Source of the DNA: Callaeas wilsoni
Lineage: Eukaryota; Chordata; Aves; Passeriformes; Callaeidae
Direction: 5' to 3'
Length of the DNA: 64,000 nt
NCBI GenBank assembly: GCA_013398955.1
Contig: VWPU01006279.1
Span: forward strand, 181,501 to 245,500
Position 1 is the stretch's first letter; each line of letters opens with the position of its first letter. Positions 48,301 through 62,816 of the stretch are shown here, one piece after another. A program made the position numbers and the translations under genes. The notes below the pieces were generated by a model. It searched no databases. It had not been told where the DNA came from and worked only from the letters and a program-made list of their open reading frames with translations.

Positions 48301-51300
48301 CGTACTGGTTTTGGACTAGGGAGAACTACAACAGAAGAAAAGGAAGATTTTGTTACAGAATACAGAACATTTCTATATACATCAGCTCTGCTTCAAAAAA
48401 CCCTCAAGTCTTCTGATAAATATAATCCAATTATTTGAAAGGTATAGCAACAGAGAATAGTTTTATACAAAAGCCTAAGTCAATCTGTCTTGCAAAAGAA
48501 AGAAAGATGACTAGAAGAGTACTGTGCAAGTTGATGCTAGAAGATCTTTCTAGTGATAAAAAATTATTTAGGAAGGATACGTAGTACAAGTTATAGTAAA
48601 ATATAGCTTTAAATAGTTTTAGCTTTAAATAGTTATGTCCTCAGACTCAGGATTGCCAGCATCGGATGCATAATGTTACTAAACTTTTTAAAATTAAGGT
48701 AATTAACCTTTTTCAGAGGAATAGGCATAGATCTATTTACAGCTGGGTGTCTCTTCAATCCCACATCTGTGCAGTGCCACAGCTGGCAGTGCTAATATAG
48801 TCATAAGTGTGACTAACTGACACACAGAGGGAAAAGAAAAGGAAGTTTATTTTGGATCAGTTTCAGCACTCAGGTTCAGATTTTTGCTTTTGGAGATGAA
48901 CCCTCCCGATAGCCTGACCTTGCCTGGCAGTCAGCTGGGAGTCAGAGCTTGCACGTGTCAGTGCTCCACAGAGTTCCTGGGGAGGCCCTTGTGTATTTTC
49001 AGAGCTTCCCAGCAGGCTGTGCTGAAACTCTTCAAACGCCTTTTGCTCACTTCCGAGCCTCCTGCAGCGCATCCAGCTTGCTCCTTTTCAGTAACATGGA
49101 GCCGTTTGAGGTAATGAAGATGGCATTTGTTTATGCAGCACTGCAGAGGTTGTGTCTCCCCAGGACCAAGCTCCAGTTCAGACGCAGAGCATGCGTGTGT
49201 GTGTGCACATGCATTGCTCACTGCCTCAAGTGTGAGATTCCATTCCCAGCCAGAAATCCATGAGCTGCTGATTTGGCAGCTGCTCGGCTGAAAGAAAGGA
49301 AAATAGGAGAAACAGGGATGACATGGTGGGCCTGTACTAACTTTATTTGTGGGGCAGTGCAGCTGGTGGTCTTTATAATAGTGGTTTTCAGAAATGCTTT
49401 TGTGAAAAGTAAATTACAGGTGAGGTGCAGGAGACCGCATGGCTACAGAGCACTCCTGTTATCACAGACTAAATCAGCACTGGCATCAGTGGCTACCAAA
49501 TATACATTTGTCAGCTCTCCTGATGTTGCAATAGAAGTCAGTGTGCATGTTCTTCAACTGCAGAGAAAAATGGTAAAAAAATAACAATAGAAAGTTACCA
49601 CTGGAAGATGGTGTTCTTGCCAAATGCAGACATTTGGCAAGAAATGTCAATTTTGAATTTTTTTTCTTGAAGAAAAGAATAATGTATCATTTTAATCCTA
49701 TTTTAGTAATGTTAATATGTCATTTTGAGAATAACAATATTTTGTTCTATGTTTAGCACTATAGTTCCTTTTACTCCTGCTATTTTCTGAAATACTTAAA
49801 TATATTATTTTTAATATATCATTATGTCACTGAAACCACTTCAACACTAAAACAGTTCAGTATCGTTAAGTATTTCCTTTTTCTAGGCTGCTTTCTTAAT
49901 ATAATTTCTATTCAGCAATAAAATGAAATTCTGACTTCATATATTGATTTAGCATAAATAAAATTCTCTCAGAACAGGAATTCAATTTCTAAATGGCATT
50001 AGTAAATTATTCCAGAAAGAGTTATGTCTTCTTCCAAAGAGAGCAAGCCATTTCCACGATCAAATAACACCTTGCTCTGCTCCACTCACAGTGGACTTTT
50101 TCTGTGGCAGCGCAGGGCAGACAAAGCTCACAGCCCCCTCGCAGACAGCTCTGCTCTCATCTTCACAGTTCAATTTGTTGAAGTCTCTGACTCTTCCTTC
50201 TGCAGCTTTTGCTGAGTTACTGAATTGTGATCTCTTCCTATCGGAATAATTTTATCAGCTTCCTCGGTTTTCTTCTTATTTGAAAGCTCCAGTATTTCAT
50301 TGACTTGAAGAGCTATCTGTTTTCCACAACAGTTTCCATCTCCCAGCCCAGCCCTGTCCCCATGTTCCCTGCCACTTTCCCTCCATCCTGGATGCCAGGA
50401 AGCAGCAAGAGCTGTCTGCCCTGCCAGGGAAGCAGAGCCCAGCTCGAGGGCAAAGCAGGGGAGGGACAGTCCCCGCATGGACAGTCCCACTGAGCAGGGT
50501 GAGCAGAGCAGAGCTGTGACAGTGACCAGCCTCAGTTGTACCACGGTGCACGAGTCCATGGGCCCTGATTTACTGCTTCCCAAGAGTGCTGATATTTAGG
50601 TCTTGTATGCGTAGATGACACAAAAACTACTGATTCCTGTAAAATCAATGCTACAGGTACCAACTGAATATTTGAACTAAAACTCCAAATTTTATTGAGA
50701 AAAAGTATTAGTTTGGGATTACCTGTGCAGGTAGAGGTGAGAAAGAAGCAAGTCAGCTGAATTTATTGGTTTACAGGTATGATGCTCATGGATATTTTCA
50801 TTCAAGGCCAATTTCCACTCAGAGCTACATCTGCGTCTTCTGCATCTTAAGTGAATCCTCCCATCATCTGGTCAGCTGAAGTTTTATTTTGAAAGTTCAT
50901 TTTAGACAAGACAGGAAAGAAATAGCCACAAAATAGATATCTTGTTCTCTACATTTCCATCATGCAGGAACAGCTTTCTGATGGGGTTTTGTCAGAGCTA
51001 CAGCTTCAGGCTTGCTAATTTTGAATTCCTAATTTAGTATTTCTAAAGTCATGAACTGTGCACTGCTGCACAGAAATGCATTAAAAAGCACCTCATCTCA
51101 TTTTCTGGTCTTCTGTTGAAGCACAAAGCTATATCATGTGCTTTATAAATGCTGCTGTTTTCTGAGAGAGCCGTTTCCCTCTTTTTTTGTTTTAACAAAT
51201 GGGAGAGTTGGGATACCAGTTACTTCTTTTTTCCTCATTATGTCCAAACAGGGAGGAAAAGGCTCCTTGTCTCAACAGATGTATGTATCCAGACAACATC

Positions 51301-54300
51301 ACAACTCATGACAGGCTACAACACAAGCAGGTGGTTAAGGTTGAGCTACAGTAAATTTTGGTCTTAATCTGTTTTGAGTTTTAAAGGTCTTGAAGCCTAG
51401 GCTGCTGTTCTAGTCTAATACAGAGTTGAGAGGCACAACTATGAACTGACAACATGTGTGAAATTGTGGTCTCAGCCCTGTTCATATGGGGAAAGTCTGT
51501 TCTGCTGTCATGTCAATAGCTCTGAAAATCAAGCTCCTTGTCAGCAGCTAAGCACCATGAATGTAGATTGGTTTTGAGGGCATCAGGACCCATTTACAAG
51601 GTTGTTTGTGGTTGTAAATGTCATCTTTGGTGCATACACTCCATGGCCTTCCTGTAGGCACCTCCTCCTTAGTGAGCAGCTTCCTCAAGCTGAAGCAGAG
51701 AGGTTCTGAGGCCAGCAGTGGTGCCAGCTGCATGGCAGGATGCTCCTGGCAGGAGGCACTGTGGGAGGAGTAAGGCAGCTTGAACTGAGGTGGCCCCACA
51801 CTCACAAATGCACAGGAGGCATCAGATGAATGCTATTAACAGCCGGTTCGATCTCTTCTCCCTTTTCTCCTCCAGAGTGCTTGGATGGAGCAGGTGGGTA
51901 TGTTCTTCTGTATGTTTATGGATTTTCTGTTTTGCTTTAGTTCTTTTCTGCATTGCATTTTTTTAAAATCACACCTAGCACTCTATTTAAGCTTTTGCTA
52001 GTAGCTAAATATATAAATAAATCAAGAGTTTGTTTATTTGAATTCCTGGTGCTGCGAGTTTTTTGCATCCAACTATCATTATGAATCACTTATTTCTTTG
52101 CTCAAAACCATCAAATACAACAGCATCCAAGGTAAATACTTAAATAAATCAAGTTTGATAAATTAAGTAGTTATAACTTCAGAAATCTAAGATAAATAGG
52201 AAGGAGAGAATATTTTTATAGGGTTTATTCAGGTTTCCTTGGCAAGACCTTGATCTACAGTAGACATCCCAGCCAGTACTTTCCCCTGCAACCTGACACT
52301 CTTGGCTGAGAGACATCACAAACACAACCGAGTGACCATGTGATGGTAACTGCTCTGAACAGCTACAACTGTGTGCTGATGGCTTCTCTGAAGTGGTTCA
52401 CAAGCTGAGATCACATGTAAAGGGCTGTTACAAGGTAGCCTGGGTAACCCAGCCCAGGAACAAGAACAGGATATGCCTCCGTGGCATGGCAGCAGGCAGT
52501 TTGCAAGAAATAAATGCAGGTGTCCAGCTATTCTGCTGGACTTCTAGACTGGAAAAAGGCACAGCACATTTAGAGAGGAAGACTTCTTTTTTTAGCCAAT
52601 TATATAATTTTATAGCAGCATTTAAGGGAAAAATAGCACTGTGCACTACTTATTTCCTATGGAAAATTAACAAAATCGTCTGATGGGAAGAAACACATTC
52701 TCTTCCTTTTCTCCCTCGAACTGGTTCCCTACTTGCTGTCCTGTAAAACTGAAGCATGAATACTTTCTAAGGCTGCCCCTGATCCTCAAAAGATCAAAGC
52801 AGCCTCTTCGTAGAGGACTGAACTGTTCAGGGCCAGCAGTACATGCTACAATAAATATCTGAGCATCCATTGTTTATCAAGGACTAAGGAGAGCAGAAGG
52901 TTATATTAAAGAGGAAAAGAGCAAATTTTCCTGCTGTGAATACTTTGAGGTAAAGGACAAGCCCAGTATGTCAGAGTTCAGCACTGGAAAGGACAACTCT
53001 GGAAACAGAGGATGTCTCTTTCTGTCCAAAGAGGGGATGCTGTGACAGTAAGTGTGTCATCCTAGCCCTCTGTTAAAGAGCATTTTAGATGACGTTAACC
53101 AGACTTTGGAGGGCAGCTGTTATGAAGCACAGCTTAAGCAACTGTGCTGCCTCAAGGCCTTGGAGCCGCCTTTTTACTTTTATGTCTCAGCTAATGAATA
53201 GGCTGCCCTTTGGCAACTGTTATATAAGTGAGAGCTTTTTAAGCCCAATGCATTTCACATTCTCTTGAAAAACAAAATTTTTGACCCAACAGGATAATGC
53301 ATAAACCATTCCCTGAGTTATAGCCTTCTCTGCATTTTCCCAGTGTGGGTTTTTGCTCCATAAAGCACATTGTGAGCATGGAGAAAGCAGTCCCGTGAAC
53401 AAACTGCTTTTGCAGCATTGCTTAGAAGTGTCCAGTGATGTCAATATGATCACAGCATTCTTCTGAGCCAGGACCCTGTCCTATATCAACTGAAATTAGT
53501 GGGATATTTTCCAACGATTTTGCTGTGCAAAAGTGAATAAGAGAAGCAAGTATGAATCGATTATATTCAACATATTTTTCTCCTCAGTACCAGAGAAACT
53601 GATACTTGCAAATACTTCCTCTATGCAGAAAGTTTCCCTTCTGTAATAAGCTCTTTCTTCTCCCCAAAACTAAGGGGAAAACAGGTCATCCACATAAAAA
53701 TGTGCATTTGGTGCACTACTTGCCTTGAAACAATTCAGCTCTTGGATTCTACTACCCTGTAAGTGGAGAACAGATCTGGGTACACTTGTGGTGGACTCTG
53801 TTAACATTCATGTTCTGCTTATTTAGGAAAAAAAAAGGTAAAAATACTAATTTGTTTCAAGTTTTACCTGGAGCCCACTGTTAAATTGGTCCTTGGCCAA
53901 TGGCAAAGCAAGAATATGCTTTCCTGCTAATTTGATTCAGTGATAAGATTGCTTGCCAGCAGTACACATTGCAGAAAACTCTGTGTGGTTAGCCCTGGTT
54001 ACCTGGCAAACAGGCATGCGATTTGAACAGCCAGTGGGAAATTCCTATTGACCTGCTCATACTGTTTCTCAGTCATACACCTGTTTCTTTTTCAGTGCTC
54101 TCTTCCTCTGCATTAGTTGTTCCTTGGGATTATTTTTTGTGCCTGTGAAAAATCAAAGCAAGAGGCAACTGCAATTTGCTCTTAGAAGTGGCTTCTGTTA
54201 CATCAGGATTGAGTCCAGTATACTAAAAATTCACACATATTTTAAAAAATCCCAAACCCCATCCTCACAGATACGACTTCTGGTGTCTCACAGTTTATTT

Positions 54301-57300
54301 TTGGATAGAGCCAATTACATGAGCATAGTTGGAGGACGCGCAAGTACCTGTTACAGTGTCAAAACCAGGCAAGTGTAATTAAATGTGCTGTTCTGGTGGG
54401 CTTGAACCCTATTTGCAATCAAGCGAACCATTGAGCTTTTCAGCAGATTTGGCTTTCTCCCCTCGGGAGAGGTTGAGCACTGGGACAGCAGCCATGTTTC
54501 ACTGCTGCTCCTGACTGAGGCAACATTGACAGAGACGTGTGGGAGTTTACACAGGGTCCACTTGCACCAAGCCTTGTTCTGGCCAGGATTAATCTCTCAT
54601 TTTTATGAGCACTAAACTTCACTAACATTTACCCTCAAATTAAAAAAATATCAAAAATGTATTACTAAGGCAAATTTTTTACATAAATAAGTATTTATTT
54701 AATCTTCGTTGCCACGGATGAGGAGAAGATGGTATTGGTGCCAAACCCTTCATGGCCTTCTGGATGTACCTGATGTTAACTCTTTGAGAGGAAAAGGGAA
54801 GCAATGAGTCACTCACTGATTTGCAGTTTCTATTTCCCATCTAACTCGAGCAAAACTGCCAAAATCTTGAATGTTATTAAGAGTCTGAGTAAACTGTATG
54901 TGAAATGTGAGATGCAGTATCCGACAGTGTCCTGCAGTGGAGCACAACACAGGAGCTCCCCAGCCAATGCCGAGCCAGTGTGCTTGGAGCTCAGGAATTG
55001 GGTGCTGCGTAGCAGTGTTATTCCAGCAGTCTCATCAGAATTAATTAGCCTGGCTGAGAGGCAGGACAGATTTTGCCTGGGCAGACTGCACAGACAGAGC
55101 AGCTATAGAGCCTGGTACCTGAGCCAGTTTATTTGGAGCAATACGGAAGTGCTGTCAGTGCTGAGAAAATTGTACTGACTTAAATGGTGCCAGATCACAC
55201 TGTTTATTAGATCAGTTGTCTCAATGACATATGCAGAAGGCTGTATCTAAAACAGGTTTGCTCCTATGCTTTTCCTTTCTGGTGCAGATTCAAGAGAAGG
55301 AAGAGTCTGAATATCCTGCTTGAAAAGCCCTTCTCCATGAATTCTGCAAAAAAGGTTAAGTTGTAATAAAGCAGTTCCTTTTCCCATCTCATAAACAAGT
55401 ACATCTATTAAAAAGAGAAGTAGGAACACATAGATATGTATTAAAGTATCGAAGTAGAGATCTCCAAGATTAATCCATACACTCACTAATCTATAACAAT
55501 TCAATTTCACTTATTAGAACCCTTTAAACGAATATTTGGCAAACAGTACGCCTATATTTTATTCCTGAAGTCTACACAGCTAAGTAATAGTTAAGGATAT
55601 AAACTCACATTCATTAGCTTCCAGGAGAAAGGAATTTGGGAACCTAATCTGATGTTAAGACCTTTTCAGGTAACGCGAGCCTTCCATCTAATGGGGTTCT
55701 TGTGTATATGGGCTGTTATTGCCAGGCACAGTAACTCCAGCTATGAGCAGAGACTGACCTGGAGAGTTATCTGCCCCCCAGGGAACATTGGTGGAGGACT
55801 CAGCGCCTTCCTCTGCCCTTGTCTTTGGTGTGATTCTGGACAAGTCACTAGGAAATAAGACACAAAGGCTATTTGGAAAGTGAGGAATATAATACTTTGA
55901 AATAGGGATAAGTGTTAAGACAAAAAAAAAACACATTGAAAGACTGAAATTATCTTCAGTGACTGCAGAACAAACAAGCATTTTAGGAAAAAATCCCCAC
56001 ACTGTTATGTGACTTGTTTTTGTGAGAATCACAGAGGAAGCAGGACAAAAATGGGTGTACAAGAAAGCATTTTATATATACATAAATACCTATAACTGAT
56101 AGGATCAGTAGAGAGGCACTGCTCTGGTTGGCTAATCCCTGACTGTATCCTTCACACTGTACAGTTACTGCTTGATCCTACAACAAAGTCTGTGTTTCAA
56201 AGGTGAGACTTTATAGCTATATATGACACTCAGCTGCTGCTGCTGCATTACAAAGTGCTCAAGGCCAGATGCTGCTGTAGTTTGGCAGAGTGAGTACAGA
56301 ATAGGAATTAGGACTGTCAGAGCTATCCATTAAATTTACATGTCTGTTTCAATTCAGTTAATGGAATAAAAATCCAAGACTGAAGATCTCAGCTAGGAAT
56401 CCCTGGAGAAATACAAGGTAAGATTTAGGTAGCTCAGAAAGGAACAGATACTGTCTGCAGTTTTCTGTGCAAAAATGTGCTGTAAAAAGTCTGTGTTACC
56501 TAAAGGGGAAAAAAAAAAAAACAAAAAAACCAACCCAGAAAAATAACAACCCAAACATTTTTATAAGAAGCAGCAATAATGGGGAGACATGTTAACAGGA
56601 GTTCTGATTCATATCATTAATGTGGGCAGGCAGTAACTGTGGAGAGGGAAAGATCTGTTGGAACATGCTTTTCTTGAGAACACACCTAAATTAAGAGGCT
56701 GTCAGAGACATGTGTTTCATAGTGTTGGCAACCCAGGTGTAACAAATTTTCAAGATGACTATTAGTGAGTACTAACAGATAAAAAAGCATTTCTAATTTC
56801 TTGCTGAATATGGAGGCTTAACTGGAAGAAGGAACTGCAAGCAGAAGTGAAGGACATTCAGGATACACATACACAGTAATGGCCATTAGCAGGGAACACA
56901 TAAATGACACGATGGGGCCCAAATCAAGTGATTTGATTTAAGAAAAAGAACTAGGAATGATGAGAGTGGAAAGGCCATCTCACACTTTCCTAGTGCAGAA
57001 CTTTTTGCTTTCTGTGTCATGCATTTGTCTTTGACACCCGGTCTTGGATCCAGTTTGTTATGGCAACTCCTATCTTCCTTTATTTGCTTTTCCTTTGATA
57101 TGTTTTAGAATAATTATAACTGCCCTGGGTAGAAAATACACATGCTCTCTTACCACTTTTATTTTCTGAGTGCTACATTTCTTTTAATTTATGGGCCAGT
57201 TTTTTTTACTGCAATAGAACCAAAGACTTGATAGGATTTTATTTCCTGAATGTGGCTGATACCAAAGAAAACTACTTTTCTATTTCAGTAGGGCTGCTTT

Positions 57301-58339
57301 GAGGAGCAGAAATAGGAATTAAGCATGACTTTCAAGAATTTTGGTCTTCGACTTCACTAATCTCTCCTTAAAGTTAGTGGCCAATGATCTGCAGTGGCAG
57401 AACATTTAAGCACATGACAAAGGAAAACAGATATGTATGTATTTTTATAAGTTTTAGGTATCTTGCTAGTAAAACATTCAGTCATTTCACCTTGCTGAAC
57501 TTTAAGTAAGGGTGGAAGAGGAAAGGTAAAACTGTTGATGCTAAACATTAAGATAGGGTTCAAGGATGTTTATTTTACCTATTGGCTTATTATTGTCAAT
57601 ATTTATCATGAAAAGCTTAAAGTGACACTTAGCTTGGCTACTTTCTTTTCAACAAGCAACCCCACTCCTAGCCATACTTATGCATCTAAAGATGTGAGAC
57701 TGACTCATGATACTGAATACTGAAACACGTTTTCTTGTACCTTAAAGAAGTGTTTTCATGATAATTATGCAGTGCTGACCAATTCACAAAGGGCATCAGG
57801 GTGGGTAAAAAGGGTGCAGCTCAGACTTCGAAAATGGAAGGTCCCCAGATCACATCTGAAACGCATGAAGTGCTTTTTCTAGAAAGCACTCTGTCAGTCA
57901 CTGGTGCTGGTAGCAGAACTCTGCCAGCCAGGCAGATCAGGTAATGTCAGCTCCATGGTAATCTGCCTTGAACAAATGATGATGGGCTTTTTTGTTGTTT
58001 CTTTTTTTTTTAATGATCATTCTGTACTCCACACTTTTTTAATTCTTGAGGTTTTATTAATTTATTATTTTATTGATTTTATGTATCTGATTTATAGTGT
58101 TAATTAAAATTGTGTCTGGGAACTCTTTGGAAATGCACCTTATTTAGGAACTGTGTGAAAAATCTCTGAAGCACAAGGGAACATTCATTCCCATGAGTTT
58201 TCCATCTGTCTTTCACATGATTGTTTGCAATGTGAAGGAATCTATAGCATCTATATCTGGGGTTTTTTTCTGGAGAAGAGACAGCATCAGAAATTAAATT
58301 ACAATCCACTGTGTTGCATTGGATTTGCATGGAAAAGTT
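45301..58339. other. Intergenic region downstream of PTPRC
   Basis: No recognised gene, RNA or transposon. Contains a 16-bp duplication (48604-48635), a perfect hairpin (49614-49643), A-rich runs near 56508, and a GC-rich block around 47460-47900 with overlapping chance frames on both strands. Confidence 0.55.
49614..49643. repeat. Perfect 13-bp inverted repeat, 4-nt loop
   Basis: ttcttgccaaatg (49614-49626), loop caga, catttggcaagaa (49631-49643). The stem does not extend further, so it is too short for a microRNA precursor. Confidence 0.85.
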
Positions 58340-59341
58340 TTGGTAGGGGGACCGTGGGGTGGTGTTTTGGGAGTAGCTTCTCTGAGAAGGTGCTGGAAGC
58401 TTCTATGGAGCCAATGCCAGCCACCTCCAAGATGGATCTGCTGCTGGCTGAGGCCAAGACCATCAGCAACAGTGGTAGTGCCTCTGGAATAACATACTTG
58501 GACGGGGGGGGGTCACACCGTGCAGTTGCAGATGGAGAGAGGAGAAAGGAGTGACAATATGTGAGAGAAGCAGCTCTGAAGACACCGAGCTCAGTGAGGA
58601 AGGAGGGGCAGGAGGCATTCAAGTGCCAGAGCCGAGATTCCCCTGCAGCCCAAGGTGCAGCCCATGGTGAGGCAGCCGTGCCCTTGCAGCCCAGGCAGGT
58701 CCATGGGCAGAGATCCACCTGCACCCCATAGAGGATGCTACACTGGAGCAGGTGGATGCTCAAAGGAGGCTGTGCCCTCATAGAAAGCCCACACTGGAGC
58801 AGGCTCCTGGAAGGACCTGTGGCCCCATGGAGAGAGGAGCCCACACTGGAGCAGGTTTGCTGGCAGGAGTTTTGAACCTCCTGGAGACCCACACTGGAGC
58901 AGCCTGTTCCCGAGGGACTGCACCCCATGGAAGGGACCCATGCTGGCACTGGGGAAGAGTGTGAGGAGTCCTCCCCCTGAGGAGGATGTAGTAGCCAAGG
59001 CAACGTGTGATGAACTGAAAGCAGCCTCCATTCCCCATCCCCCTGCACTGCTGGCAGGGAGGAGGTAGAGAAATCAAGAGTGATGGGAATAAGCAAGGGC
59101 TGGGGGAAAGGCGTTTTAAGATTTTTCCTTATCCTACTCCAGTTTGATTTGCTAACAATTTAATTTCCCCAAGTCAAGTCTGTTCTGCCTGTCACAGTGC
59201 TCATTGCTGAGTGATCTCTCTCTGTCCTATCTCGACCCAGGAGACTTTCACTACATTTTCTCTGCCCTGCCCAGCTGAGGAGGAGAGTGACTGAGTGGCT
59301 CTGGTGGGCACCTGGTGCCCAGACAGAGTCAACCAACTGCA
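58340..59341 (+). mobile_element. 5'-truncated ERVL-like LTR with internal repeats
   Basis: Matches, from memory, a common songbird retroviral LTR: ggagccaatgccagcc, gagagaggagcccacactgg, gtgtgaggagtcctcc, gatgaactgaaagcagcctc, aatttccccaagtc, and an end at gtgggcacctggtgcc...caaccaactgca. The motif cacactggagcag recurs four times about 47-53 bp apart near 58741, 58789, 58842 and 58890. The first part of the LTR is missing and no duplication is seen. A 265-codon minus-strand frame here is not a gene. Confidence 0.8.
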
Positions 59342-60301
59342 TATATGTCCCTGACCACTTAAAAAGAATTTGCTAATGTTGTGTCAGCTAGATAGACAGT
59401 AGAGGACTTCTGGGTCCTAATCTTTCCTCTAGTATACTTTCTAGAAAACATTTGTCATGGGTGACTGTTTCTGGTGTCAACGTCAGGCTCGCAGAACCTC
59501 GTGATCCCATAGCTATTCTTTTAGATGGATCCAGAAACCATGGTGTGACAGAATAAACTTAATTTTTGCTGCAGGATACAGTTTTATGCTGGGTTTGCCC
59601 TGCCCATCTCACAGAAGCTTTCTTCAAACAAAATGTGTTTGCTGTTCAGGGTGTTTTGACCTGCTTGAACTGCTTTGGGGACAGCAAGAATAAGCAGCTG
59701 GAGAAGGAGGCAAAAGGCAGGCAGAGAAATGTCTGCTGTGAGCTCCCTCAAGCAGCCTGGGCTGCCCAAAATGAAGGAAAGCCCTCACCTGCCTACGAGC
59801 AAGAGAAGCAAAAGTACATGGTCTTTTACAGAAGTAAAAGCTCTTGACTATTGCCAGGAACTTTATATCACTTGCTGATTGACATCATGTCTGCTGACTC
59901 TTTGCCCACGGACCTTAGCTCCAGGATTTCTCCCTGACTCAGAGACAACAGCTCCCAAGCAGCTGCACCAGCCTTTGCAACATTCACCTCTGCTGCAGGC
60001 ACAGGTAGTCCAGGAGAGGGCTGGCAGGACACCCAGCCCCTGCTTCTGGGCAAAAAGGGGTCAGCAGGCAACACCTAAGTCAGGCAGGGCCCAGGAGGTA
60101 AGGCAGGATCAAGTCAAAGACTAGGAAAGCTTATGCAGGTTGACTGTGGACCAAACACCATGCCTGATGTTCCCAGTGTGGATGTGTTTAGAATGCCTTA
60201 AAGCTCTGAACTCAAAAGTATTTTAAGGGATTGCATTATATATCCCTTCTAGTACTTTATGAAGCAATTTATAATAGTTGAATGCCAGGAGTTTGGGATT
60301 T

Positions 60302-60325
60302 AAAAAAAAAAAAAAAAAAAAAAAA
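60302..60325 (+). repeat. A24 homopolymer
   Basis: Run of about 24 A. No retroposed gene body or target duplication was recognised beside it. Confidence 0.85.
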
Positions 60326-61720
60326 CACCCCAAAGCAATTCTAGAAGTAGCCTTTCTATTTTTCAGGTTTTGTGTCAGATGGATAACACAGAGTAGCCAT
60401 ATTACTATTTCAAATTGGCATGTTCTATTGAAAATGAGACAGGAGATACCCTGTAATATCTCCTGAATCCAACAGAGCTAATGCAGATTTACACTAGCTT
60501 TACTGAGAGGAAAAATTGGCCATTTTTGGACATCAATGATTTCTAAGCAAAGGGATAGGTTGTATCTCCAAAAAGGCTTCATAACCCCTCACTAATGAGA
60601 TTTACGAAACTTGAAGAGAAAAGAGACTGCTGAGCAACAACTTTATTCTTTGTAATCTGTGCAAGCTAGTGGTACATATCTTTTATATTTAATAACAAAA
60701 TACCTGCCTGGAGCACCTTTTACACTTTAGCTTGTATGTGCATTGGGTCATAGTATTTTATTCCAATTTGTATCAGATAAATCTACTGCCTGTATACATG
60801 AAGAGTTTTTACAATACTTAGTAAAGCTCTGAGTCCCTGCGACTGGATTTTTGAGTTCTCAAGTAGGGTATTCTCTGCAATAACTTTCCATCATCGCATC
60901 CAACATTCTTTGTCTCCTATGAAAATCATGGCTGATTAAAAGTCTAATGCAACAGCTGTTTGTGATCATATGATTGATACGTTTTCTAGATAGATGCTGA
61001 GTATTAGATGCAGAAACATTTTTGCAGGGCTCAAGAAATTTGGAATTGATATTTTCAAAAGTCACAGTAGGACAGAGCTGCTAGACAATGCAGATTCTTT
61101 ACATACATAATTAAGAATTGGTGTAACTCAAAAGATTGATCACACCACTCAAAAAAAGCTCCCATAGGCATGGTTTCAGGAGGTAAAATCATTTTCATGA
61201 ATCAGAAAGTACTCTGAAAACTTTTAACAACTCACTATGCCCATAGATTAGTGCACAATGTATTTTCTTTTTGCTGTTTAATATCAGACGTGAACGCCCC
61301 TTGTGAAAAGCTTACTTGTTAGCTCCCCTTAGCTGGCCACTATGTGAACAGCTGCTCCTGGTGAGACCAGGTGGAGCACAAGTAGGGACATGGCAGCTAA
61401 ACAGTTTGCAGTATGGGAGACATTAGGTTTTGTAATTGTCTTTAAGATATAAAAAAATATCTTTGTGGTCAGTCAAGGGCCTGCTGCCTGACAGCTCCAG
61501 CCTGGGGAGGCATCTCAGAGCACAGATCCTCATCCACAGCCCTGCCACGAGCCTGGCACTGAGATGCCTGGGAGAGCTTCACCAGCACCCACTGAGAACA
61601 CCTGCTGTGGCTCATGGAGTAAGCCCTGAGCCCTTGTGCCCGTGCAAAGAACCTGAAGGAGCTTTAGCAGAAGTTTGCAATGTGGCATGGCCTGGAGGTG
61701 GGGCTGCCTGGGCTGAGGGC

Positions 61721-61800
61721 CTGCACCGGCACTTGAGGTCCTGCACCGGGACTTGAGGTCCTGCACTGGGACTTGAAGGGTGGCACCGGGGCTCAGCCCA
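61721..61800 (+). repeat. 20-bp tandem repeat, three copies plus a diverged fourth
   Basis: Unit ctgcaccgggacttgaggtc at 61721, 61741 and 61761, then a weaker copy starting tggcaccggg. GC-rich setting. Confidence 0.85.
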
Positions 61801-62810
61801 CCCTCGGGCCCCCCTTCAGGCCCCGTAGAAGCTGTATCGGGCCAGTCTCTAGCCAGCAGCCAACTCTTCGTGGAGGGTGTCCAGGCAGTGTCCCGTGAAG
61901 AGCTAGTGCACTCATGCAGGCTGCTCCTGTTAACTTTCCTCACAGCCCTGCCCTGATGCCAGAGTATCTGCGTGGGTGTGGGAGCAGGGGAAGGGAAGGT
62001 TTCCTTTCTTCTGGAAAGGAGTTGAAGTCTGAGGTTTTAAAGGCTCTGGCTTCATGTTCAGATAAGGCTGCTGCTGTGTGTGTTTGGGAGAACATCCCTG
62101 GGTAGGCCCAGTCTCTGCTCTCTTGCCCCCCAGGCTCTTTTCACTCAACTACTCTTGGATTTTGGGGACACTGTGGCTATGCGCACATGTGTGACACAGC
62201 GAGGAGGCTTGGGCTTTTAAAGGATGTGGACAGGGAAATTAGGGAAAGGTTTTGTCAAAGCAAATTGCAGGCTGAGATGATTCCTAACAAGTGTTAATGA
62301 GGGAAGTTTGAATGTGCCCTTATCTCCTGTATGTGTTCTTGGTATCCCTGGTTGTCTCAGAAGGATTTGTTTTTCAGGTGCTGTCACAGATTATGACCTC
62401 AGGTAAGATATTCTTATGCCAAACTGGGCTCAGAAAAGTAGGTGAAAGTGTTTAATGCTTTTTTAAGGAGGAGAACTCTTAAGTGGTGTGTCTTTCCTTC
62501 TGGAAGTTGTGTACTGTTGACAATTATATATGCAATTTTTCTTGGTACTAAGAAGATTTTTCCTTCTTTTTTTTTCTTTTCTTTTCCTTACCAGTTCTAC
62601 TTGAACTCAAAAATTTTTATCACTTCCCTCTGCAGCATGGACAAAGAAAGTGAATGTGAATTTGCAGATACTTTACATCAGAGCTGCACCTGAAACCAGT
62701 TAGTGGCAGTTCCTTGGATTGAGGGTGGTGGGGAGGGGGAAGCAAGTTTATTCCAATTTGCGAAGTTAAAGTCTGTCTATGGAATGTTTATACACTGAGA
62801 CTAAGGTCAA

Positions 62811-62816
62811 AATAAA
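62811..62816 (+). promoter_or_regulatory. Possible poly(A) signal AATAAA of an unknown transcript
   Basis: Canonical hexamer, with a GT-rich stretch (aggtggtgttt) about 45 nt later. It follows a candidate terminal exon starting at 62636 after ttccctctgcag|. No coding potential of note. Confidence 0.25.

Noticed and set aside
58299..59096. 265-codon minus-strand open frame, the longest in the window
   Set aside because: It lies antisense within a retroviral LTR and its repeated peptide motifs mirror the cacactggagcag DNA repeat.
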